Source: JAQGMJ01 sp036271855 (GTDB lineage: Bacteria > Pseudomonadota > Gammaproteobacteria > Burkholderiales > JAEUOS01). From it: DNA of 24,501 nt. The stretch lies in the NCBI GenBank assembly GCA_036271855.1, contig DATAZV010000310.1, forward strand, positions 1 to 24,501, in the 5' to 3' direction. Positions 15,635-21,263 of this stretch are shown piece after piece (the stretch's first letter is position 1; each line of letters opens with the position of its first letter). The notes below the pieces were generated by a model. It made no database searches. It was given only the letters and a program-made list of their open reading frames with translations, and was not told where the DNA came from. The translations under genes were made by a program, and so were the position numbers.

Positions 15635-16462
15635 TCAGAGTGTATAGACCAGGCGCCGCATCAGCCGAAACCAGGCCGGCAGCATGGCAAAAAACGCCAG
15701 CAGACAAACCCACTGTTCCGCGGTCATCAGGCCGAAGTAGATCCAGGCGCGCGGGTGCATCATTTCGGTCAGGAAAGGCGGACCAAAAGGCGTGCGGAAA
15801 TAGTCCGTCAACAGGCGCATCCCGCAATAGGCGGCAAGGAACAACAGCGCCCGCTCGCCGGGCTTGAACAGGCCGGCGTGCAGGCGGCCGTAACCCCAGG
15901 CGGCAAACGCGAGAAACGCGGCCTCGTAGAGCATCACCGGCTGGCGCAGGATACCGTCGCCGAAATCCATGCCCCACGGCATGGTGGTGGATACGCCGAA
16001 GCCGGGTTCGCTCAAGGCCCAGAACACCGCGCCGCAATCGAGGATCGCCAGCGCCAGCGCGGTCGGCACCACCATCACGTCCAGATCGAAGGCAGCCAGG
16101 GGAATCGGCGCAGCCCCGGAAAGCCGCCCTTGCGCCCGGGCATCGACGGAGGCCGCACGGCGCGGCAGCCAGCGCAGGGCCAGCACCGCGCCCAGCACCG
16201 CGCCGGGCGCGGAACCGGCGCCGGCGAGCGCCAGCAGGGACTGGGTATCGCCGATCAGGGCATTCAGGGTGACGGCGGGATAATTGAAGGCGTAGACCAG
16301 CTTGGCGCCGAACAGCATGCCCAGCAGCAGGGCGGCGCCTTGTTGCCGCGCCGCGGCGGGCGTGGGATGCCAGTTTGCCGCCAGGCGGCGCAGGAACACT
16401 GCCAGCGCCAGCGTCCAGAACAGGAATTTGAACGCGAGCACGGGCACGGCGGGCACTATCAT
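15635..16462 (-). CDS. Lgt-like (prolipoprotein diacylglyceryl transferase family) membrane protein, atypical
   Basis: A 275-residue polytopic inner-membrane protein with about seven hydrophobic helices. The match to Lgt rests on MPWGMDF (161-167), RQPVMLYEAAFL (173-184) and the RLLTDYFR end block. Residues essential in true Lgt look missing: the HGGLxG segment is GSAPGAVLG (83-91), and the GRxGNF arginine falls at Asp142 in LDCGAVF. It is therefore probably a paralogue with another or lost activity, not the housekeeping enzyme that modifies lipoproteins. It converges on the CGNR gene with a 21-bp gap. No ribosome binding site is visible; TACAAT lies 6 bases before the ATG. Confidence 0.75.
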   Translation of the reverse strand: MIVPAVPVLAFKFLFWTLALAVFLRRLAANWHPTPAAARQQGAALLLGMLFGAKLVYAFNYPAVTLNALIGDTQSLLALAGAGSAPGAVLGAVLALRWLPRRAASVDARAQGRLSGAAPIPLAAFDLDVMVVPTALALAILDCGAVFWALSEPGFGVSTTMPWGMDFGDGILRQPVMLYEAAFLAFAAWGYGRLHAGLFKPGERALLFLAAYCGMRLLTDYFRTPFGPPFLTEMMHPRAWIYFGLMTAEQWVCLLAFFAMLPAWFRLMRRLVYTL

Positions 16463-16535
16463 GAAAGAATTGTATTCGATAGGGTTGGCGCACCGGCTTT
16501 TTTAGCGCGCTGGATTGCGCGGTCGCATCCCTGTT

Positions 16536-16572
16536 TCCTTGCTGTTTCGTCGCGGTCTCCTTGCTGTTTCGT
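16536..16572. repeat. Short tandem direct repeat upstream of the DUF3617 gene
   Basis: The 15-base word TCCTTGCTGTTTCGT occurs at 16536-16550 and again at 16558-16572, a 22-base period. A further CTGTTTC lies at 16531. It is in the 147-bp gap between the divergent Lgt-like and DUF3617 genes and may mark a regulatory region or replication slippage. Confidence 0.6.
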
Positions 16573-16609
16573 TTCCCACCCCTTCCAACTTCCCCCGCAT
16601 ATTGCACCG

Positions 16610-17047
16610 ATGCCAACCCGAAGATCCCTGTTCCGCGCCATCAGCATTTGCCTCGCCTTGAGTGCGCCCGTGTCGTACGCCCAGGTCCCCGACCCGGGCA
16701 CGGCACCCTCATTGCGGCCTGGCCAATGGCAGGTTCGCAGCGGCGCCCCCGGCCAGCCCGCGGTTGCCTACAACCTGTGCTTCAAGACGGGCGGCCCCGA
16801 AGACCTCAAACTGCTGCTGCCGCAGATCAGCGGCAACGCCGCCTGTCCCGCGCCGGAAATGCGCAGCGAAGGCGCCGGATTGCAATGGCAATTGATCTGC
16901 CCGGCAGCAGGCCTGTCGATCAGCGCGCGCTACAGCGTGCAAGCGGAGCACGTCGAAGGCAGCGTGGATATCATCAACGGCAAGCCGCCGCAACAGCGGA
17001 CCGACCGCATCAGCGCCGATTATGTCGGCGCCTGCGCGGCGCCCTGA
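16610..17047 (+). CDS. DUF3617-type secreted protein
   Basis: A 145-residue protein with a signal peptide (RRSLFRAISICLALSAPVSY, cleaved near AQVPDPG). The mature part starts with LRPGQWQVRS, then cysteines in YNLCFKTGG, NAACPAPEM and QLICPAAG, and ends YVGACAAP. This matches the DUF3617 pattern, a periplasmic domain of unknown role with conserved cysteines that probably form disulfides. The ATG at 16610 is chosen because it begins the signal peptide directly; no good ribosome binding site is visible. It converges on the CNP1-like gene 23 bp away. Function unknown. Confidence 0.75.
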   Translation: MPTRRSLFRAISICLALSAPVSYAQVPDPGTAPSLRPGQWQVRSGAPGQPAVAYNLCFKTGGPEDLKLLLPQISGNAACPAPEMRSEGAGLQWQLICPAAGLSISARYSVQAEHVEGSVDIINGKPPQQRTDRISADYVGACAAP

Positions 17048-17070
17048 AGGGGCACCGCGCTTCAAGAGGC

Positions 17071-17601
17071 TCACTGACTGGGAGTCTCGTAGTCGGCCAC
17101 GCGGCCGCCGCGCTTGATGTCGATGATGATGTCGCGCTTGACTTGCACCACAGTGTCCCGGCAGAACACGTCTCTCCATAGCTCGAAGTAGTAACGGTTG
17201 CTGCGTGCGTCCCTGATCGCGGTCCATTCACTGGTATGTGCAGGCGACCAGCTGCCGTCGCGCTTGCCGTAGGCCAGCACCCGGCGGGCACCATCACAAC
17301 GCAGGCTTTCGAAGGTGACGTTGTCGGCGCCGCCGGCGCCGCGCAGCAGCAGGGTATAGCTGACGGTATTGTCGCCAATGACCAGGCTGGTGCTGTCCAC
17401 ATACACCTCGGTGGTGGTCCAATCGGTGGGGAAACGCAGCAGGTTTTCCTTTTTCGGCGGCGCCGGAAAAGGTACCCCGGCGTCCGGTTTTATCTCCTCA
17501 TCATAGTGCGGTACCGGGATCGACTGGGCCAGCGCCGCGGGGCTGCAGCACAGGGCGAAGATGCAGATGCAGGCGCGGCGGGCGAAAGAAGGCGAACTCA
17601 T
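17071..17601 (-). CDS. CNP1-like family secreted protein
   Basis: A 176-residue protein with a signal peptide (residues 1-25, CCSPAALAQS). The mature part has ENLLRFPTDWTTTEVYVDS, SLVIGDNTVSYTLLLRG, ADNVTFESLRCDGARRVLAYG, DGSWSPAHTSEWTAIRD and LWRDVFC. This is the CNP1-like (cryptic neisserial protein) pattern, and the gene belongs to the proB-CNP1-rppH-proS neighbourhood common in betaproteobacteria, which supports the call. Two cysteines in the mature part may form a disulfide. Role unknown; it probably acts in the periplasm. It lies 77 bp downstream of the DUF3501 gene on the same strand. Confidence 0.82.
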   Translation of the reverse strand: MSSPSFARRACICIFALCCSPAALAQSIPVPHYDEEIKPDAGVPFPAPPKKENLLRFPTDWTTTEVYVDSTSLVIGDNTVSYTLLLRGAGGADNVTFESLRCDGARRVLAYGKRDGSWSPAHTSEWTAIRDARSNRYYFELWRDVFCRDTVVQVKRDIIIDIKRGGRVADYETPSQ

Positions 17602-17621
17602 GGAAGGCTCGATACTGTGGA

Positions 17622-17651
17622 AGGGCAGGCGCGCATTCTACGCCTTGCCCT
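17622..17651 (-). other. Hairpin between DUF3501 and CNP1-like genes
   Basis: AGGGCAGGCG and CGCC-T-TGCCCT pair over 10 bp with one bulged base and a 9-base loop. There is no T-run. It lies 27 bases after the DUF3501 stop on the minus strand and may end or stabilise the Fe-S/DUF3501 message. Confidence 0.4.
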
Positions 17652-17678
17652 GGCCGTGGCGCGCCAGCGCCGACAGCC

Positions 17679-18263
17679 TCAGGACAGGTCCTTGACCAGC
17701 GAGGCCAGGGTCTCCGGCACCAGCTCGTTCACCTGCGCCAGATATTCCGCATGGTCGCAGCCGATCTTCAGCTGCGCGCCGCTTTTCAGCGCCGCCTTCA
17801 TCGGTTCGCTCAACTCGAAGCGCAGGAAGTGCACCGCCGAGGTCTTTTCGTCGTTGCTGCGTTGCAGGTCTTCGTCGGCGATGGCGAACACCCGCGCCTG
17901 GCCCTCGACCTCGACGAACATGTGGTCTTCGACGTTCTTCAGCTTGGCCAGCGCCCGCGCCCGCTCGGTCGGCGTGGCGTACTCGATCATCATCGTCGCC
18001 TTGAAATTCGAGCCGTCCGGGATCAGCGGGTTGTAGGCGTCGAGCTCGTCCTGGATGCCCTCCTCCTCGAAGGTCTTTTCCACCCGCAGCATTTCCTGCA
18101 CCTGGTAGCGCATGGTCAGCTCGTCCTCGAAAATCAGAGTGACGTGCTCGCCTACGTGGACCACGCGGTTTTTCTTGTGCTCCAGCACCTCGGCGCGGAA
18201 CTGGTTGCGCTTCTTCGAATACGCCTCCAGGGTCAGCAGGCTTTCACGGGTAATTGCGGGCAT
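17679..18263 (-). CDS. DUF3501 family protein
   Basis: A 194-residue soluble protein with no signal peptide or membrane segment. Family-like stretches are ITRESLLTLEAYSKKRNQFR at the N-terminus, HVTLIFEDELTMRYQVQEMLR, EGIQDELDAYNPLIPDGSNF, ATMMIEYATPTER and ARVFAIADED. The single cysteine is in KIGCDHAEY. GGAG and AAGG precede the ATG at 18263. It follows the Fe-S protein gene by 42 bp, so the two are almost surely co-transcribed, and DUF3501 genes are known to sit with such Fe-S proteins and rubrerythrin. No activity is known; a role in a redox or peroxide response is inferred from the company it keeps. Confidence 0.88.
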   Translation of the reverse strand: MPAITRESLLTLEAYSKKRNQFRAEVLEHKKNRVVHVGEHVTLIFEDELTMRYQVQEMLRVEKTFEEEGIQDELDAYNPLIPDGSNFKATMMIEYATPTERARALAKLKNVEDHMFVEVEGQARVFAIADEDLQRSNDEKTSAVHFLRFELSEPMKAALKSGAQLKIGCDHAEYLAQVNELVPETLASLVKDLS

Positions 18264-18305
18264 ACCTTGCTCCAGACTTAACGACTTGCTTCAAAACGAA
18301 CTGCC

Positions 18306-19664
18306 TCAAATGCCGTACGCAATGCGCAGCAGCGACAGGGGATGCTCCAGCTGTGGCGCCTCGGCGCCCTCGGCCGCCGCCGCCGCGATGCCTTCCTCGA
18401 TGTGATGCCCGGCGAGCTGGCAATCGGAACTGATGTACTTCGGCTTGGCCTCGGCCATCGCCTTGAACACCGGCTTGCCGATTTTCAGCGCCTGGGCATG
18501 GAACTCCTTTTTCACGCCCCAGGTGCCGGAGTGGCCGGAGCAGCGCTCGACCACGGTCACCTTGGTGTCGGGCACCAGTTGCAGCGTCTCGGCAGTTTTC
18601 TTGCCGACATTCTGCACCCGCGAATGGCAGGGGATGTGATAACTCACCGCGCCCAGCGGCTGCTTGAAATCGGTATTGAGCAGGCCGTCGCGCTTGCGCA
18701 GCATGAAGTACTCGAAGGGGTCGAACATCGCGTCCTGCACCGCCTTGACTTCCGCCTCGTCGGGGAACATCAGCGGCAGCTCCTGCTTGAACATCAGGGT
18801 GCAGGAAGGAATCGGCGTGAGGATGGCGTAACCCTCGGCCGCCAGTTTGGCCAGCACCGGGATGTTCTTGTTCTTCAGCTTTTCCACCGCCTTCAGGTCG
18901 CCCGCCTCCAGCTTGGGCATGCCGCAGCAGGCTTCCTTCTCAGCCAGGGTCCAGGGGATGCCGTTGTGCTCGAGGATCTTGATCAGGTCTTCGCCGATGC
19001 CGGGCTCGTTGTAATTGATGTAGCAGGTGGAGAAAATCGCTACCTTGCCCGGCGTGCGCTCGCCGTTCCTGACCCGGCCCTTCCAGGTTTCCGGGGCGCT
19101 TTTGTGCGGGCCGGAGCGGAACTTCTTTTCCGCGTAAGACGGTATCCAGGCATGCTCATCGACGCCCAGGGTCATCTCCAGCACCTCGCGCGCCAGCTTG
19201 GTCTGGTTCACCGCATTGACCGTCTGCGTGACGATCGGAATGCCGGCGAACTGGCCCATCAGGTCGGTGGACGATAGCAGCGCGTCGCGCGAAGGGTTCA
19301 GGCCTTTGTCGTGTTTGACCGCCTTGGCGCGCAGCATCAGGTGCGGGAAATCCACATTCCACGGATGCGGCGGCACGTAGGGGCACTTGGTCATGTAGCA
19401 GACATCGCACAGGTAGCACTGGTCGACCACCTTCCAGTAATCCTGCTTGGCGATGCCGTCGACTTCGAAGGTGGCGCTCTCGTCGACCAGGTCGAACAAG
19501 GTGGGAAAGGAGCCGCACAGGCTGACGCAGCGGCGGCAGCCGTGGCAGATGTCGAACACCCGCTCCATTTCCTTGAACAGGGACTCTTCTTCGTAGAACT
19601 CGGGGTTCTTCCAGTCCAGCGGATGCCGGGTGGGGGCATCGAGATTGCCTTCGCGATTCGACAT
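18306..19664 (-). CDS. (Fe-S)-binding protein, GlpC/heterodisulfide-reductase-D-like
   Basis: A 452-residue soluble protein with two ferredoxin-type clusters followed by two cysteine-rich CCG-like domains. Cluster one uses Cys40, 43, 46 and 50 (ICHGCRRCVSLCGSFP); cluster two uses Cys83, 86, 89 and 94 (CYLCDVCYMTKCPY), with four rather than three residues before the last cysteine. The first CCG domain contains FSTCYINY and EACCGMPKLEAGD; the second has IPCHSRVQN and ERCSGHSGTWG, with CSG in place of CCG. The layout resembles GlpC and HdrD electron-transfer subunits, but no dehydrogenase partner is adjacent. The start at 19664 (MSNREGNLD) is chosen; frames upstream are Arg-rich and probably not coding. 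It likely moves electrons for the rubrerythrin encoded just upstream. Confidence 0.9.
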   Translation of the reverse strand: MSNREGNLDAPTRHPLDWKNPEFYEEESLFKEMERVFDICHGCRRCVSLCGSFPTLFDLVDESATFEVDGIAKQDYWKVVDQCYLCDVCYMTKCPYVPPHPWNVDFPHLMLRAKAVKHDKGLNPSRDALLSSTDLMGQFAGIPIVTQTVNAVNQTKLAREVLEMTLGVDEHAWIPSYAEKKFRSGPHKSAPETWKGRVRNGERTPGKVAIFSTCYINYNEPGIGEDLIKILEHNGIPWTLAEKEACCGMPKLEAGDLKAVEKLKNKNIPVLAKLAAEGYAILTPIPSCTLMFKQELPLMFPDEAEVKAVQDAMFDPFEYFMLRKRDGLLNTDFKQPLGAVSYHIPCHSRVQNVGKKTAETLQLVPDTKVTVVERCSGHSGTWGVKKEFHAQALKIGKPVFKAMAEAKPKYISSDCQLAGHHIEEGIAAAAAEGAEAPQLEHPLSLLRIAYGI

Positions 19665-19777
19665 GGCTTGGGGGTTCCGGGCGAGTAGAACGGCAAACGG
19701 GAATAGTGCAGGCCGCGGGCGGATGCGCCGCGCCAAAGAAACGGGGTGTCGGCGTCGCCGCCGCACCCCCGATCAAT

Positions 19778-19818
19778 CCTCCAGGATCGCCCTGGAGGAA
19801 GCGGAGGGTGGTCCCTCC
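19778..19818 (-). other. Two consecutive hairpins between rubrerythrin and the Fe-S gene
   Basis: CCTCCAGG/CCTGGAGG (19778-19785 and 19791-19798, 5-base loop) and GGAGGG/CCCTCC (19803-19808 and 19813-19818, 4-base loop). Both are perfect stems in the 185-bp gap after the rubrerythrin stop. No T-run follows on the minus strand, so they may tune read-through or mRNA stability so that rubrerythrin is made in excess. Confidence 0.5.
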
Positions 19819-19849
19819 TTCTTGACTACTTGACCACTACAGGCTGCAA

Positions 19850-20269
19850 TCAGTCGACCAGGCTGTCCAGGGCTTTCTGGAAGCGGTTGGCGTGCGAGCG
19901 CTCGGCCTTGGCCAGGGTCTCGAACCAGTCGGCGATTTCGGTGTGGCCTTCTTCACGCGCGCTCTTGGCCATGCCCGGGTACATGTCGGTGTACTCGTGG
20001 GTTTCGCCGGCGACGGCGGACTTCAGGTTGTCGCGCGAGGCACCGATCGGCAGGCCGGTGGCGGGGTCGCCGACGGCTTCCAGGTATTCCAGATGCCCGT
20101 GCGCATGGCCGGTTTCGCCTTCCGCGGTGGAGCGGAACAGGGCGGCGAGGTCGTTCTGGCCTTCGATGTCAGCCTTGTTTGCGAAGTACAGGTAGCGACG
20201 GTTGGCTTGCGATTCACCCGCGAATGCGGCCTTCAGGTTTTCTTCGGTTTTGGAGCCTTTGAGTCCCAT
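19850..20269 (-). CDS. Rubrerythrin-like di-iron protein (no rubredoxin domain)
   Basis: A 139-residue four-helix di-iron protein of the rubrerythrin/erythrin type, which reduces hydrogen peroxide. Iron ligands in order are Glu19 (AFAGESQANRRYLYFA), Glu52 and His55 (EGETGHAHGH), Glu89/Glu92 (AGETHEYTDMY) and Glu123/His126 (KAERSHANRF). It lacks the C-terminal CxxC pair of a rubredoxin domain, so electrons must come from a partner, plausibly the Fe-S protein encoded downstream. The strong site GGAGAG lies 5 bases before the ATG at 20269. It is the first gene of the minus-strand set rubrerythrin, Fe-S protein, DUF3501. Confidence 0.94.
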   Translation of the reverse strand: MGLKGSKTEENLKAAFAGESQANRRYLYFANKADIEGQNDLAALFRSTAEGETGHAHGHLEYLEAVGDPATGLPIGASRDNLKSAVAGETHEYTDMYPGMAKSAREEGHTEIADWFETLAKAERSHANRFQKALDSLVD

Positions 20270-20396
20270 GGTATCTCTCCGTTACATGCGGTTATTCATT
20301 GCGGCGGGATGACTTTCCAGAGCAAAGCGAAGAGGGTCCGCCGCATACATCCCCTGCCCCGGCTACGCCTGGGCGGTGAATTGACAAATTTTAACC

Positions 20397-20451
20397 AAAC
20401 CGCGCCGCCGCTCCTAATCGTTTCTGCCAATCGGCACGATAGGCGCGGTTT
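20397..20451. terminator. Long imperfect hairpin at the end of rppH
   Basis: Outer arms AAACCGCGCC (20397-20406) and GGCGCGGTTT (20442-20451) pair perfectly over 10 bp. Inside are ATCGT/ACGAT and GCC/GGC pairs. The structure overlaps the rppH stop codon and on the minus strand is followed by the T/A-rich GGTTAAAATTTG. It probably ends the rppH message before the rubrerythrin gene. Confidence 0.5.
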
Positions 20452-21193
20452 ATTTCTGGCCGATTTCCTCGGTGATGATGGTAATTCTTACCTCCGTCAC
20501 CGTCAGGGTGGTGGCCGGCTGCTGCGCCTCCCGGGCCTCTTCGGCGCAGGGCTCGGCAGCGTCGTCACAGGACTCGGGCGCCTCGATGCAGGGCTCGGCC
20601 ATTTCGGCGCAGGGTTCGCCGCCTTCGGCGCCGGACTCGCCGGCCTCCAGGCAGCCTTGCTGCACTGCATCTTCGCCTTCGTGACGCACCCGCTGGCGCA
20701 AATAGCGGTTCTCCACCTTGCGGGCGAACAGCAGGCGCGACAACTCGTTGAGCGCCTGGCTGTAGACCTCGCGCTTGAACTCGATCACCGCCTCCAGCGG
20801 CACCCAGTAGTCGTGCCAGCGCCAGGCGTCGAATTCCGGATGTTCGCAGGCGCGCAGGCGCACGTCGCAGTCGCGCCCCACCAGGCGCACCAGGAACCAG
20901 ATTTGCTTCTGGCCACGGTAATGCCCGCGGATGTCGCGTTTGATCCATTCCCGCGGCACGTCATAGCGCAACCATTCGCGCGTGCGCCCGATGACGCGCA
21001 CGTGCTCTTCTTTCAGTCCCGTCTCTTCATAAAGCTCGCGAAACATCGCCTGCTCGGGCGTCTCGCCGTACTTGATGCCGCCCTGCGGAAACTGCCACGA
21101 ATGTTCCTTGATGCGCTTGCCCCAGAAGACCTCGTTCCTGTGGTTGACGATGATGATGCCGACGTTGGGCCGGTAACCGTCCCTGTCCAGCAT
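20450..21193 (-). CDS. rppH: RNA pyrophosphohydrolase with Cys/Glu-rich repeat tail
   Basis: Nudix hydrolase that removes pyrophosphate from the 5' end of mRNA and so starts RNase E decay. The N-terminus MLDRDGYRPNVGIIIVN is typical. The Nudix box runs from Gly38 to Leu60 (G-x5-E-x7-REL-x-EE-x-GL intact). The catalytic core ends near residue 165, as in E. coli RppH (176 residues), but this protein has 247 because of a long tail. Residues 176-218 hold about six heptads with Cys at 181, 195, 202, 209 and 216 and many Glu. AGGTG lies 6 bases before the ATG at 21193, and a minus-strand TATAAT lies just upstream. It is divergent from proS, the usual arrangement. Confidence 0.96.
   Translation of the reverse strand: MLDRDGYRPNVGIIIVNHRNEVFWGKRIKEHSWQFPQGGIKYGETPEQAMFRELYEETGLKEEHVRVIGRTREWLRYDVPREWIKRDIRGHYRGQKQIWFLVRLVGRDCDVRLRACEHPEFDAWRWHDYWVPLEAVIEFKREVYSQALNELSRLLFARKVENRYLRQRVRHEGEDAVQQGCLEAGESGAEGGEPCAEMAEPCIEAPESCDDAAEPCAEEAREAQQPATTLTVTEVRITIITEEIGQK
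20541..20666 (-). repeat. Six imperfect 21-bp tandem repeats inside rppH
   Basis: Units begin at 20541, 20562, 20583, 20604, 20625 and 20646. Four of the six share TCG..GCAGG or a close variant on the plus strand. They encode heptads of the type EPCAEMA, EPCIEAP, ESCDDAA and EPCAEEA. The reading frame is kept throughout, and divergence rises toward the 20666 end. Confidence 0.8.
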
Positions 21194-21218
21194 GCTGACA
21201 CCTGCTAATCCTTTAGAA

Positions 21219-21239
21219 TTGAGTCCATTATAGGCTCAA
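21219..21239 (-). promoter_or_regulatory. Candidate rppH promoter with flanking inverted repeat
   Basis: On the minus strand TATAAT (21232-21227) lies 34 bases before the rppH start; the -35 is weak. It is bracketed by TTGAG (21219-21223) and CTCAA (21235-21239). The 70-bp rppH/proS gap must also hold the proS promoter, for which no clear match was found. Confidence 0.45.
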
Positions 21240-21263
21240 AAAATCACGAAAGAAAAGCATCTC

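Noticed and set aside
15306..16616. A 436-codon minus-strand frame across the Lgt-like and CGNR genes
   Set aside because: Out of frame with both real genes, Arg/Ala-rich, no domain; typical GC-rich shadow.
19156..19776. A 206-codon minus-strand frame starting just after a GGAGG-containing hairpin
   Set aside because: The strong GGAGG is part of a hairpin and too close to the TTG; the frame is a shadow of the Fe-S protein gene.
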